Assembly (NCBI GenBank): GCA_900317845.1
Contig: ONII01000007.1
Location: forward strand, 1 to 64,000
Length of the DNA: 64,000 bases
DNA from: an uncultured Bacteroidales bacterium
GTDB lineage: Bacteria; Bacteroidota; Bacteroidia; Bacteroidales; UBA932
Direction: 5' to 3'
A program made the position numbers and the translations under genes. The notes under the pieces are model-generated. The model searched no databases and was not told where the DNA came from. It saw only the letters and a list, made by a program, of their open reading frames with translations. Below are positions 55,595-64,000 of this stretch, one piece after another. Numbering within the stretch: the stretch's first letter is position 1; every line of letters begins with the position of its first letter.

Positions 55595-56366
55595 TATAGT
55601 TCACGTTTTTGTCCAGGACTTCCTTGGCCAGGTTCATGTAGTTGGCCGTACCGTTGTTCATGACATCGTACAGGATGATGGGCTTCCCGTACGAGGGGGC
55701 CTCGCTGAGGCGGATGCTACGGGCGATTACCGTATTGAACACCATATCTTTGAAGTGGTCCCGGAGTTGGGCCACCACCTGGTTGTGCACCTTGGTGCGG
55801 CCGTCGAACATGGTAACCACAAAGCCCTCGATGGCCAGGGACGGGTTGATGCCGTTTTGGACCAGGCGGATGGTCTGGATGAGCTTGGCCAGGCCCTCCA
55901 GCGCAAAGAACTCCGGCTGCACGGGGATAATCACGGAATCTGCCGCCGTAAGGCAGTTCACCGTAATGAGGCCCAGGGAAGGGGAACAGTCTATAATGAT
56001 GAAGTCATAGTTGTCCCGGATGGGCGCCAAGGCCTTTTTAAGCACCGATTCGCGGTCACTCACCTCCAGCAGTTCAATCTCTGCGCCCACCAGATTGATG
56101 TGCGAGGGAATCATGTGCAGCTTGGGCAGTTCCGTCTGGATGAGGGCGTCCTCTGCGCGCAGTTTGCCGATAAGGATCTCATACAGCGTGCGATGGTCGC
56201 TGTTCTCCGGGTCAAAGTTAAGGCCGGAAGTGGTATTGGCTTGAGGGTCTGCGTCGATAACGAGGACGTTCTTCTCCAGAACGGCCAGGGACGCAGCCAG
56301 GTTGATGGCAGTGGTGGTTTTACCCACGCCGCCTTTTTGATTGGCGATGGCGATGATTTTTCCCAT
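55587..56366 (-). CDS. parA: Chromosome-partitioning ATPase ParA/Soj
   Basis: 259 residues. KIIAIANQKGGVGKTTTAIN is the deviant Walker A with signature Lys, VIDADPQANTTSGL the A' motif, YDFIIIDCSPSLGLITVN the Walker B. Normal length for chromosomal Soj/ParA without an N-terminal regulatory domain. It forms dynamic gradients that move ParB-parS complexes. First gene of parA-parB-DUF5683-mltD. Confidence 0.98.
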   Translation of the reverse strand: MGKIIAIANQKGGVGKTTTAINLAASLAVLEKNVLVIDADPQANTTSGLNFDPENSDHRTLYEILIGKLRAEDALIQTELPKLHMIPSHINLVGAEIELLEVSDRESVLKKALAPIRDNYDFIIIDCSPSLGLITVNCLTAADSVIIPVQPEFFALEGLAKLIQTIRLVQNGINPSLAIEGFVVTMFDGRTKVHNQVVAQLRDHFKDMVFNTVIARSIRLSEAPSYGKPIILYDVMNNGTANYMNLAKEVLDKNVNYNG

Positions 56367-56438
56367 ACAGTCAGGTTAAAGGGCATACGGCCCGATAAAT
56401 CAGACAAAATTAGTGATAATTCCTGACACGCGCAAGAA

Positions 56439-56460
56439 ATGTTCCACAAAAAGTTCCACA
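56439..56460. promoter_or_regulatory. Two direct GTTCCACA units upstream of parA
   Basis: TGTTCCACA and GTTCCACA lie 15 bp apart between the divergent parA and priA genes. Each equals half of the parS-like palindrome TGTTCCAC-GTGGAACA, but the other half is missing. They may be weak ParB or regulator contacts; no complete parS is seen. Confidence 0.25.
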
Positions 56461-56505
56461 CCTGAATACCTGCTGCAGGCAGGCGATAAATCGAAAGAAA
56501 AGTTT

Positions 56506-56513
56506 TATCTTTG
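56506..56513 (+). promoter_or_regulatory. -7 promoter box of priA
   Basis: TATCTTTG; the tandem ATG ATG at 56517-56522 begins three bases later, so the mRNA is almost certainly leaderless. Confidence 0.7.
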
Positions 56514-56516
56514 TCA

Positions 56517-58460
56517 ATGATGGACGAGAGCACCTTCATACAGGTCATTCTTCCGCTCAAACTGGAGTGGGAGCCCTACTATCTGGTGGAAACGCCGGTG
56601 GTAGTTGGGAGCCGTGTAAAGGTGGAATTCGCCGGGAAAGACTATACGGCCGTAGTCTCCGCGGTGGGTGTTACGCCCCCGGAACACCTGGTGGACAGAA
56701 TCCTGTATATCAAGGCCATAGAGCGGGAACTGCCGCCCGTTTTTGAACAGGAGATTGCCTTTTGGCGCTCGCTTGCCACGTATTATCTGTGCACCATCGG
56801 AGAAGTGTACAAAGCCGCCCTGCTAAGGGACCGTGTGGCTGCGGAACCGCCCAAGGCGGCATCGGAAGCGGGCAGGGAAGTGCAACTCTCCCGGGAGCAG
56901 GAGCAGGCCGCAGCTGCAGTGCGCGCAGCATTTGGCGCCGGTAAAACGGTGTTGCTGCACGGCGTCACCGGCGCCGGAAAAACGGAACTCTACCTGCAAC
57001 TGGCCCGCGAAACCCTGGCAGAGGGAAAGAGTGTCCTCTTCCTGGTCCCGGAAATTGCCCTTTCCCGGCAGCTGGAGGACCGGGTGACCGCAGTATTCCC
57101 AGACACGCTGGTGTATCACAGCGCAAAAACCTGGCCCCGGCGGGCAGCTGTGACCAAGGCCGTGCTGGAAGCTCCGCAATACCTGGTTCTGGGCACCCGG
57201 TCGGCCCTGTTCCTGCCGCACCGGAACCTGGGGCTCATCATTGTGGACGAGGAACACGACAACTCATTCAAGCAGGATTCCCCGGCCCCGCGTTACCATG
57301 CCCGCGAGAGTGCCATCATGCTCTCCCTGGTGCAGGGAGCGCACGTCATCCTGGGCAGCGCAACCCCGTCTTTAGAGTCTCTATATAACGCTGAAAATGG
57401 CAAGTTTGTAAAGGTGGACCTAAAGCAACGCTTCCATAAAGGCGAAGAAGCGGAAGTGCTCATCGTGGACACCGTGGCGGAGCGCCGGAAAAACGGTATG
57501 ACGGGCAGCCTTTCGCTCAAGCTGCTAAAGGAGCTTTCCCGCACGCTGGACGCCGGCGGGCAGGCCGTACTGCTGCGCTCCCGCCGCTCGTATGCGCCCG
57601 CCGTCCAATGCACCGAATGCGGCACCATTCCCAAGTGTCCGCACTGCAACGTTTCCCTGAGCCTGCACATTCACCCGGAACGCCTGGTGTGCCATTATTG
57701 CGGCCATACAGAGCCCTATACAGGGAAGTGTGACCACTGCGGAGGCGCCCTGCAGCCACTGGGCGCCGGCACCCAGAAAATCGAGGAAGAGCTGCAGGCC
57801 CTTTATCCCCGGGCCCGTATTGCGCGGCTGGACAGCGACGCCACCCAGGCGGAGGCCCGGACCATCCGGCAGTTTGCCAAGGGAGAAATTGACATTCTGG
57901 TTGGCACACAGGTAGTTACAAAGGGCTTTGACTTTGCCGGCGTGTCGCTGGTGGCAGTCATCCAGGCCGACAATATCCTGGGGCAGCAGGACTTCCGGGC
58001 CGACGAACACGCCATCCAGCTCCTGGAACAGTTCCGCGGCCGCAGCGGACGGCGGGGCACCCCCGGCCTTTTTCTCATCCAGACCCGGGAACCGCACCAT
58101 CCCGTCTTCGCCCGCCTGGGAGAACAGGCAGACAACACCGCCCAGCTGCTGGAAGAGCGCAGGCTCTTTGGCTATCCGCCCTATACACGCCTGATCCACC
58201 TGACCCTGAAAGATGCCAACGAGAAGCGCCTGAACTACCTGGCCCGGGAGCTGGCACAAAGCCTGCCACTGCCCTCTGTGGGCCCGTATACACCCACCAT
58301 AGACAAGATTGCAGACCAGTACATCCGGCAAATCCGTATCATGCTGCCGCGCGACAAATTCCTGCAGGAGCGGAAAAGACAGCTGCTGCAGGCCATCAAC
58401 CTGTTTGAAAAAACGCACAAGTATACCGGACACCTGACCATAGACGTTGACCCTATATAA
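56517..58460 (+). CDS. priA: Primosomal replication protein PriA (helicase)
   Basis: 647 residues from the first of two consecutive ATG codons. The N-terminal 110 residues form the DNA 3'-end-binding domain. Helicase motifs: LLHGVTGAGKTELYLQLA (Walker A), LIIVDEEHDNSFKQD (DEEH box), LGSATPSLESL, and later LVGTQVVTKGFDFAGVSLV and EQFRGRSGRRG. Between them, eight cysteines in CTECGTIPKCPHC, CHYCGH and CDHCGG bind two zincs. It reloads the replisome at stalled forks. GH3 follows after one base, so it may be co-transcribed although unrelated. Confidence 0.97.
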   Translation: MMDESTFIQVILPLKLEWEPYYLVETPVVVGSRVKVEFAGKDYTAVVSAVGVTPPEHLVDRILYIKAIERELPPVFEQEIAFWRSLATYYLCTIGEVYKAALLRDRVAAEPPKAASEAGREVQLSREQEQAAAAVRAAFGAGKTVLLHGVTGAGKTELYLQLARETLAEGKSVLFLVPEIALSRQLEDRVTAVFPDTLVYHSAKTWPRRAAVTKAVLEAPQYLVLGTRSALFLPHRNLGLIIVDEEHDNSFKQDSPAPRYHARESAIMLSLVQGAHVILGSATPSLESLYNAENGKFVKVDLKQRFHKGEEAEVLIVDTVAERRKNGMTGSLSLKLLKELSRTLDAGGQAVLLRSRRSYAPAVQCTECGTIPKCPHCNVSLSLHIHPERLVCHYCGHTEPYTGKCDHCGGALQPLGAGTQKIEEELQALYPRARIARLDSDATQAEARTIRQFAKGEIDILVGTQVVTKGFDFAGVSLVAVIQADNILGQQDFRADEHAIQLLEQFRGRSGRRGTPGLFLIQTREPHHPVFARLGEQADNTAQLLEERRLFGYPPYTRLIHLTLKDANEKRLNYLARELAQSLPLPSVGPYTPTIDKIADQYIRQIRIMLPRDKFLQERKRQLLQAINLFEKTHKYTGHLTIDVDPI

Positions 58461-58461
58461 C

Positions 58462-60534
58462 ATGAAAACCATCCAACTTGCCTGCGCCGCCTTGCTCCTT
58501 GCAACGGCCTGCACCCAGACGCCTGAAAAGCGCGCCCAAAAACTGATTGCCCAACTTACCATCGAGGAAAAAGCCTCCCTGATGATGCACGATTCCCAGC
58601 CCGTGGAAGCGCTGGGCATTCCCGCCTACAACTGGTGGAACGAGGCCCTGCACGGCGTGGCCCGCAACGGAAAAGCCACCGTGTTTCCCATGCCCGTTGC
58701 CATGGCGGCTTCTTTTGACGAACCCCTTGTGAATAAGGTGTTTACCGCCGTCAGTGACGAGGCCCGCGTCAAGAATCGCCAGGCGCTGGAGAGCGGCCGG
58801 GTGGGCTGGTACCAGGGCGTCACCTTCTGGACGCCCAACATCAACATTTTCCGGGACCCGCGCTGGGGCCGCGGCATGGAGACCTACGGGGAAGACCCGT
58901 ACCTGACCGGCACCCTGGGCATGGCCGTGGTCCGCGGCCTGCAGGGGCCATCGACCGCAGAAGTCCTCAAAGCGCACGCCTGCGCCAAGCACTTTGCCGT
59001 GCACTCCGGTCCGGAATGGAACCGGCACAGCTATAACGCGGAAGTAAGCGAAAGGGACCTTCGCGAAACCTACCTTCCCGCCTTCAAAGACCTGGTTACC
59101 AAAGCCGATGTACAGGAGGTCATGATTGCCTACAACCGCTTCCGCGGAGAGCCCTGCGGCGCTAGTAACTACCTGGTAAACACCATATTGCGCGGTGAAT
59201 GGGGCTACAAGGAAATTGTCCTTTCCGACTGCTGGGCCATTGCCGATTTTTACGAGGAAGGCCGTCACGGATTCAGCCCGGACGGGCCCCATGCGGCTGC
59301 GGCGGCCGTGCACAACGGCACGGATTTGAACTGCGGCGACACCTATCGTTTTATCCCGGAGGCCGTCCGGCAGGGCTTATTGGACGAGAAAGACGTAGAC
59401 CGCAGCCTGGAGCGCCTGCTTGCCGCCCGCATTCGCCTGGGAGAACTGGACGGGAACGTGGAGCCTTGGGCCTCGCTTCCGGACGAGATCGTGGAAGGGG
59501 AGGAGCACCGTGCGCTGTCGCTGAAGATGGCGCAGGAAAGCATCGTCCTTCTGCAGAACAGGGACGATGTATTGCCGCTGGACCCCAAGGCGCGCATCGC
59601 CCTGGTGGGGCCCAACGCCAACGACCGCGAAATGCTCTGGGGCAATTACAACCCGGTTCCGGAGCATAGCGTCACCCTGCTGGATGCCCTGAAGGAACGC
59701 GTAAAGAACCTGGTCTATTATAAAGGTTGCGAGCTGGTTGGTGACGATATCAGTGCCGAACGCCTGGATGAGTACGATGTCGTGGTGTTCGCCGGCGGCA
59801 TTTCTCCCAAGCTGGAAGGGGAGGAGATGGACGTTCCGCTGCCCGGATTCAAGGGCGGGGACCGCGAGAGCATCGAACTGCCGGAAGTACAGCGTCATCT
59901 GCTGCAGGCCCTGCATTATGCCGGCAAAAAAGTGGTGCTGGTGAATTTCTCCGGCAGTGCCATGGGCCTGGAGCCGGAAACCCAGTCCTGCGACGCCATC
60001 CTGCAGGCCTGGTATCCCGGACAGGAAGGTGGTACGGCCATCGCGAATGTGCTCTTTGGCGACGTAGCGCCTTCCGGGAAATTGCCCGTCACCTTCTATA
60101 AGAACGTGGAGCAACTGCCCGATTTTGAGGACTATGCCATGAAAGGACGCACCTATCGTTTCTTCGAGGGAGAGCCGCTGTTCCCCTTCGGCTTCGGCCT
60201 CAGCTATACCACCTTTGCCTACGGAAAGGCACAGGTAAAAGGAGACCAACTGGTGCTGGAGGTGAGCAACATCGGCCCTGTGGACGCAGATGAAGTGGTG
60301 CAGCTGTACGTGCGCCGTCCCGCCGACACGGACGGCCCCCGGAAAACCCTGAGGGCCTACAAACGCGTGCATGTTCCGTCCGGACAAAGCGTGGAAGTGA
60401 GCCTCCCGCTCACGGAAGAGACCTTCCTGTGGTGGGATGAGGCCCGGCAGCGCATGGTGCCGCAGAAAGGGGAGTGGGAACTGCTGTATGGCGGCAGCTC
60501 CCAGGACCTGGACACGCTCGCCTACACGCGCTAA
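58462..60534 (+). CDS. Glycoside hydrolase family 3 lipoprotein
   Basis: 690 residues. Lipobox ATAC with Cys17. The first domain has AYNWWNEALHGVARNGKATVFP, FWTPNINIFRDPRWGRGMETYGEDPYLTG, KHFAVHSGPEWNRHSYNAEV and the nucleophile Asp256 in IVLSDCWAI. The second domain contains ALVGPNAND, VFAGGISPKLEGEEMDV, and a fibronectin-III-like end (LPFTEE-like LPLTEETFLWWDEA). It is a beta-xylosidase or beta-glucosidase-type enzyme; the HSGPEWNRH motif resembles xylosidase-like members. No SusC/SusD pair is nearby, so it is not in a classical polysaccharide locus. Confidence 0.93.
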   Translation: MKTIQLACAALLLATACTQTPEKRAQKLIAQLTIEEKASLMMHDSQPVEALGIPAYNWWNEALHGVARNGKATVFPMPVAMAASFDEPLVNKVFTAVSDEARVKNRQALESGRVGWYQGVTFWTPNINIFRDPRWGRGMETYGEDPYLTGTLGMAVVRGLQGPSTAEVLKAHACAKHFAVHSGPEWNRHSYNAEVSERDLRETYLPAFKDLVTKADVQEVMIAYNRFRGEPCGASNYLVNTILRGEWGYKEIVLSDCWAIADFYEEGRHGFSPDGPHAAAAAVHNGTDLNCGDTYRFIPEAVRQGLLDEKDVDRSLERLLAARIRLGELDGNVEPWASLPDEIVEGEEHRALSLKMAQESIVLLQNRDDVLPLDPKARIALVGPNANDREMLWGNYNPVPEHSVTLLDALKERVKNLVYYKGCELVGDDISAERLDEYDVVVFAGGISPKLEGEEMDVPLPGFKGGDRESIELPEVQRHLLQALHYAGKKVVLVNFSGSAMGLEPETQSCDAILQAWYPGQEGGTAIANVLFGDVAPSGKLPVTFYKNVEQLPDFEDYAMKGRTYRFFEGEPLFPFGFGLSYTTFAYGKAQVKGDQLVLEVSNIGPVDADEVVQLYVRRPADTDGPRKTLRAYKRVHVPSGQSVEVSLPLTEETFLWWDEARQRMVPQKGEWELLYGGSSQDLDTLAYTR

Positions 60535-60586
60535 AGTTCATTTCCCTGTTTATAAAAAAAGGTGGTTACAGTGCCACCGTTCAATT

Positions 60587-60633
60587 AAAAAGTGTATCTT
60601 TGCGAGGTTATATACCGCAAGATTACACTTTTT
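60587..60633. repeat. Long imperfect palindrome across a promoter
   Basis: AAAAAGTGTATCTT (60587-60600) pairs with AAGATTACACTTTTT (60619-60633), and inside it TGCGAGGT pairs with ACCGCA with small bulges. The -7 box TATCTTTG of the next operon (60595-60602) is in the left arm. As RNA the right half lies in the 5' leader; as DNA the whole could be an operator or a mobile palindromic element. Confidence 0.6.
60595..60602 (+). promoter_or_regulatory. -7 promoter box of the barrel/peptidase operon
   Basis: TATCTTTG, 58 bp before the ATG at 60661, within the palindrome 60587-60633. Confidence 0.65.
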
Positions 60634-60660
60634 AGTTAGTAGTATCTAATTTTAACTTAT

Positions 60661-61332
60661 ATGAGAAACAAAGCTTTTTTGATTGTCGCTGTTCTCATGA
60701 TGCTTCCTGTTGGGCTCCGTGCGCAGTGGAGGGTAGGCGTCATTGAGGGGGCAGTGTACAACATCCATTCGCAGGATGTGCACTACATGACCGACTTCAG
60801 CCTGAACGGCGCTTTCGGCCTTAATTCCGGCATTTCCGGACAGTATTCATTCAACAAATGGCTGGGCGTCCGCGCAGACCTTATCTTCGCACAGAAGAAC
60901 TACAAGATGAGCCGTACGGACCTCAACAACGTAGACTACAACTACCTGAACAACTACCTGCTCCTCCCGGTAATGGCATCGTTCAGTTTTGGCGGAGACA
61001 ATTTCCCGCTGCGCGGTTTTGCCAACCTGGGCTATTATGGCGGTCTCTGGCTCACCAGCCATCGCTTTGGCACCGACTATAACGTCATGAGCGAGAAAAC
61101 CTACGAATTTGCCGGCCCGGTGGCGTTCAATCAGGAAAGAGACAATCGCCTGGACATGGGCCTGGTTGGCGGTGTGGGCATGGAGCTCCGCTGCAACAAG
61201 CACCTGGGCGTTCAGATTGAGGCCCGCTGCTACTACAGCCTTACCAGTCAGGTGAAAGAGTACATGAAGGTGAAAGACTACCGCTACGACACCACCATCG
61301 GCCTGCAAGCCGGCGTTTACTACATCTTTTAA
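60661..61332 (+). CDS. Outer-membrane beta-barrel protein (porin-like)
   Basis: 223 residues. Signal peptide (RNKAFLIVAVLMMLPVGLRAQ), then alternating strands typical of the OmpW/OMP_b-brl family: WRVGVIEGAVYNIHSQDVHY, GISGQYSFNKWLGVRADLIF, YNYLNNYLLLPVMASFSFGG, RGFANLGYYGGLWLTSHRFG, MGLVGGVGMELRCNKHLGVQ, and a terminal strand ending GVYYIF with the C-terminal Phe used by the BAM machinery. An eight-stranded barrel is likely. It is followed after 14 bp by two secreted peptidase genes. Confidence 0.88.
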   Translation: MRNKAFLIVAVLMMLPVGLRAQWRVGVIEGAVYNIHSQDVHYMTDFSLNGAFGLNSGISGQYSFNKWLGVRADLIFAQKNYKMSRTDLNNVDYNYLNNYLLLPVMASFSFGGDNFPLRGFANLGYYGGLWLTSHRFGTDYNVMSEKTYEFAGPVAFNQERDNRLDMGLVGGVGMELRCNKHLGVQIEARCYYSLTSQVKEYMKVKDYRYDTTIGLQAGVYYIF

Positions 61333-61346
61333 TTCGAGAAAGAGCC

Positions 61347-62918
61347 ATGAGAAACTATATCAAAGGAGCAGCCATCGCGACGATGATGGTATTTTCGCTC
61401 GCCTCCTGCCGCAAAGAAAGCGACACCGTCCGCAATTTTTCCTATTTGGATGTCGTAACCTGGGACAAGGCACAGAAGAGCTACGGCGAAAAATTCAAAA
61501 TCCTGTGGGAAGGCCTTAATTCCAACTATGGCATCTGGGATTACGAGAAAGAACTGGGCCTGGACTGGGATGCCGTGTACGACAAATACTATCCCAAGTT
61601 TACGGAACTGGACACCCTTTCCAAGACGGGCAAAGTCACGGACGACAAGCTGAGGGAACTGGTTCAGGAAGTGGTGGACCCGCTGCACGACGGTCATTTG
61701 TTCATAATGGTACAAAACCACATGACGGGCAATTTTATCGCGGTAAGCCCCAACAGTGACCGCAACAAAAAGGAGCGTGAAAAAGACTACAACGAGGCCC
61801 AGGTCGGTGGACAGAATCTTAAGCCCAGTCTGACCTATTATTATAACACTCCGGGCAAACTGAAGGATTTCAAGACGGTAGATGCCACGGCGTCCACCCA
61901 GCTCCTGAGTGTGGTGGATTCCCTCTCCGGCTGGTCCAAACGCATTCTGGATTCAACCTCCAGGAAAACCCTTGTCACGCAAGAAGAACTGATTAGCGAG
62001 TTCGTTGCCAAAACCATGGAAAACGAGATTGACCAGGTGAGAGCCCTCAAGTCGAATGCGCAGATTATCGATGGCATCAACACACTTGCCCTGAAATACG
62101 CCTATCTGAATATTCCCGGCGTGCATGTACTGGACGAGAACCTGATAAAATCAGGCATCGACATGACCTATGCCCTCTTCGAGGGGAACATTGCCTATCT
62201 CCGCTTTGACAGCTTCAGCATTACCCCGTACCTGACCGCTTTCGTCACGGAGAAGAGTAAGCTTCAGCCTTATGCCCAGCAACTTTCCGCCCAGGTTGCC
62301 GAGGTCTGGTATTCCTGGTTCAACGCCATTCAGGAACTGCATAAAACCAAGCAACTGGGCGGTGTCATCATTGATGTTCGCGGCAATGGCGGCGGTATGG
62401 CCAGCGACTATGCCTGCGTTCTGGGTGCCCTGCTGCCTTCCGGTGGCCATCATGCGATGGACACCCGCATGAAAAGAGGCATCGGCCGGTACGACTATTC
62501 TCCGATACTTCCGCAGGTTATGCCCACTTACGAAGGAGCGCATGTAACCGTCACCGAGCCCATCGTCGTCCTCACTAACCTCCATTCCGTGAGCATGTCC
62601 GAGATGACCGCCGTAGGCGCCAAGGTGGTGGACAACGCCAAGGTGGTGGGGACGCGTACCTGGGGCGGCTTGTGCGGCCTTATGGGCAACGACGCCTACA
62701 GCGTCAACTATGCCGGCCATATCGGCGTAGAAGGGGAGACCCCGGTTTATGTTTACTGCCCTTGCGAGGCTTCCTTTACCAAGGATGGCCAACTCTTGGA
62801 GGGCGTTGGCGTTACGCCGGATATCGAGGTGCACCTGGACAAGACCGCCTGGAACAACGGTCTGGGCCCCGACTCCCAGCTGGACAGAGCCATCCAGTAC
62901 ATTACTACCGGTAAATAA
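61347..62918 (+). CDS. S41-family peptidase lipoprotein
   Basis: 523 residues. Lipobox SLASC, lipidated Cys21. The N-terminal half (about 30-270) is a helical Tail-specific-protease-like domain (VQEVVDPLHDGHLFIMVQNH). The peptidase core contains FEGNIAYLRFDSFS, GVIIDVRGNGGGMASDYACV and the nucleophile region VLTNLHSVSMSEMTAVGAKV with Ser416 as likely nucleophile, then VVGTRTWGG and GVGVTPDIEVHLDK. It cleaves proteins or peptides at the cell surface or in the periplasm. Second gene of the barrel/peptidase operon. Confidence 0.92.
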   Translation: MRNYIKGAAIATMMVFSLASCRKESDTVRNFSYLDVVTWDKAQKSYGEKFKILWEGLNSNYGIWDYEKELGLDWDAVYDKYYPKFTELDTLSKTGKVTDDKLRELVQEVVDPLHDGHLFIMVQNHMTGNFIAVSPNSDRNKKEREKDYNEAQVGGQNLKPSLTYYYNTPGKLKDFKTVDATASTQLLSVVDSLSGWSKRILDSTSRKTLVTQEELISEFVAKTMENEIDQVRALKSNAQIIDGINTLALKYAYLNIPGVHVLDENLIKSGIDMTYALFEGNIAYLRFDSFSITPYLTAFVTEKSKLQPYAQQLSAQVAEVWYSWFNAIQELHKTKQLGGVIIDVRGNGGGMASDYACVLGALLPSGGHHAMDTRMKRGIGRYDYSPILPQVMPTYEGAHVTVTEPIVVLTNLHSVSMSEMTAVGAKVVDNAKVVGTRTWGGLCGLMGNDAYSVNYAGHIGVEGETPVYVYCPCEASFTKDGQLLEGVGVTPDIEVHLDKTAWNNGLGPDSQLDRAIQYITTGK

Positions 62919-62937
62919 CACCTAAAGATTGAACAAG

Positions 62938-64000
62938 ATGAAAAAGATATACAGCATTTTCACTTCCGCCCTCGTGCTTCTTGTAGCCCTGCAAGGCTGC
63001 AACAAGACGTATTTGAAGGAAGTTGTCGATGAAAGTAAAAAACAAAACCAGGAAGTGCCGGTAATCGAGGACGATGAAATTACCAAAGTCCTCAGGGGCA
63101 TCAAAGGCGTTTCCAACGTTACCATCAGCCTGGCTGCCCTTCCCCAGGCCCAGACAAAAGCGGAGGGGGTGCCTGCCGGATATGTGAAGCAGTACTTCTT
63201 CTCCTATGCCCAGCCGGTGGACCACAACGACCCCGCCAAGGGTACCTTCTACCAGCGTGTGGCCATGCAGCTGACAGACCTCAAAAATCCCGTGGTTGTG
63301 GGAACTTTGGGATATGCCCTGACTATGACCGGCCAAAATAGTTTCCAGGAAGATCTGGTCACCTTCCTGAATGCCAACTACGTGGAAATCGAGTTCCGTT
63401 ATTTTGGCGATTCCCAGCCGGAAGACATGAACAATGTGAACTTTACCTATCTGTACTCCGAACAGTCGGCCTGCGACATTCACGAAGTGGTAACCATGCT
63501 CAAGGCCAACCTGTTCAAGCAGAACAAGTGGGTAGCTACGGGCGCCAGCAAAGGCGGCATCACCGCCGCCCTGCACGCCTACTACGCCGACCAGAAAGGC
63601 TGGAAGGACTTTGACCTATATGTCCCGTTCTGCGCCCCGTTCCTTGCCGGAACGGCCGATACCCCGCTGGATTCTTCCATGGGAAAATACATCTTCGAAA
63701 GCTGCGGTGCCGGTTATCCCGCCGGTTCCAAAGAGGCCGTAGGCTATGCCAACCTGCGCAAAATCCTGCTGCAGTGCGAGAGCAAACCGGCCCTGCGGGA
63801 CGCCGTGCTATGCCGCTACCACAGTGCCTCCGTGGAACACTACCGGAACATCATGACCCAGTTTAAGGGTGCCACCGAAGCACATATGCTCTCCGGCTTC
63901 TATGTAGACTATATGGAAACCCTGATTGACCGCTTCATTTACACCCCGTTCAGCCAGTGGGCCCAGATGGTTCCCGACCCGGACCCCATCAAAGAGGGTG
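62938..64000 (+). CDS. S37-like tripeptidyl aminopeptidase lipoprotein (3' partial)
   Basis: At least 354 residues; the frame is open to the window end. KKIYSIFTSALVLLVALQGC gives a lipobox ending at Cys21. Visible features are VKQYFFSYAQPVDHNDPAKG, FYQRVAMQLTD, YVEIEFRYFGDSQPEDMNNV, the nucleophile elbow WVATGASKGGITAALHAYY (GASKG) and DLYVPFCAPFLAGT. This is the layout of Streptomyces-type PS-10/S37 and S28-like serine peptidases. The acid and His of the triad lie beyond the window. Third gene of the barrel/peptidase operon, 19 bp after the S41 gene. Confidence 0.85.
   Translation, partial: MKKIYSIFTSALVLLVALQGCNKTYLKEVVDESKKQNQEVPVIEDDEITKVLRGIKGVSNVTISLAALPQAQTKAEGVPAGYVKQYFFSYAQPVDHNDPAKGTFYQRVAMQLTDLKNPVVVGTLGYALTMTGQNSFQEDLVTFLNANYVEIEFRYFGDSQPEDMNNVNFTYLYSEQSACDIHEVVTMLKANLFKQNKWVATGASKGGITAALHAYYADQKGWKDFDLYVPFCAPFLAGTADTPLDSSMGKYIFESCGAGYPAGSKEAVGYANLRKILLQCESKPALRDAVLCRYHSASVEHYRNIMTQFKGATEAHMLSGFYVDYMETLIDRFIYTPFSQWAQMVPDPDPIKEG

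Noticed and set aside
1-64000. CRISPR arrays, insertion sequences or an intact prophage
   Set aside because: No regularly spaced direct repeats, transposase, integrase, terminase or capsid gene was recognised in the window; the tRNA array alone does not prove a prophage.

Overview
The window looks like chromosomal DNA of a Bacteroidota bacterium, probably an uncultured gut or rumen Bacteroidales. Nearly every transcription unit starts with the Bacteroidota -7 box TAnnTTTG and has no clear Shine-Dalgarno sequence. The genes are G+C-rich and tightly packed, often overlapping by 1-13 bp. The parA-parB-DUF5683-mltD order, the eukaryote-like NADP isocitrate dehydrogenase and the aryl-polyene-type lipid cluster also fit this phylum.

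Region by region. (1) 1-3010: end of an HxlR regulator, a DUF1294 membrane protein, a phage-like 62-aa protein, a tight array of six tRNAs, a possible structured RNA, two small genes sharing a GLxDDxI motif, a YqeY-like protein, and a tRNA-Ala-like gene that has lost exactly its anticodon arm. (2) 3136-5046: rhodanese/metallo-hydrolase lipoprotein and an EamA transporter. (3) 5151-17933: a PdxB-DUF4301 fusion reading into citrate lyase (citD, citE, citF), then citX, a citC-citG fusion, aconitase and isocitrate dehydrogenase. Together these join 2-oxoglutarate, isocitrate and citrate to oxaloacetate plus acetate, with no citrate synthase in view. (4) 18026-25472: CotH-like kinase lipoprotein, D-2-hydroxyacid dehydrogenase, an ABC transporter/GntR operon with its own operator, a head-GIN lipoprotein, an AraC-type regulator and a deoxyhypusine-synthase-like enzyme. 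(5) 25591-40276: an aryl-polyene/flexirubin-like cluster (methyltransferase, two carrier proteins, acyltransferases, dehydratases, ketosynthases and Cys-less ketosynthase-like partners, LolA-like protein, glycosyltransferase, MMPL exporter fusion, adenylate-forming ligase). (6) 40320-49310: nucleoside kinase facing a minus-strand operon of MMPL exporter, fatty-acid kinase FakA, DegV/FakB, GNAT-like acyltransferase, PlsX and ACP. (7) 49405-64000: helix-hairpin-helix/barrel protein, hpt-adk, parAB-DUF5683-mltD, priA, a GH3 glycosidase, and an outer-membrane barrel with two secreted peptidases; the last gene runs off the end.

Three observations stand out. First, a family of short palindromic repeats (ends CGTCAT or TGTCAT and ATCTC) is scattered between genes and also sits in frame inside both ketosynthase genes and citCG, like the Rickettsia/Wolbachia palindromic elements. 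citCG carries three more long hairpins. Second, the anticodon-less tRNA keeps the alanine identity pair G3-U70 plus its own promoter and terminator. Third, an operon joins fatty-acid kinase, PlsX, ACP, an acyltransferase and a lipid exporter next to the aryl-polyene cluster. All functional statements are inferred from sequence; no database search or structure prediction was run.
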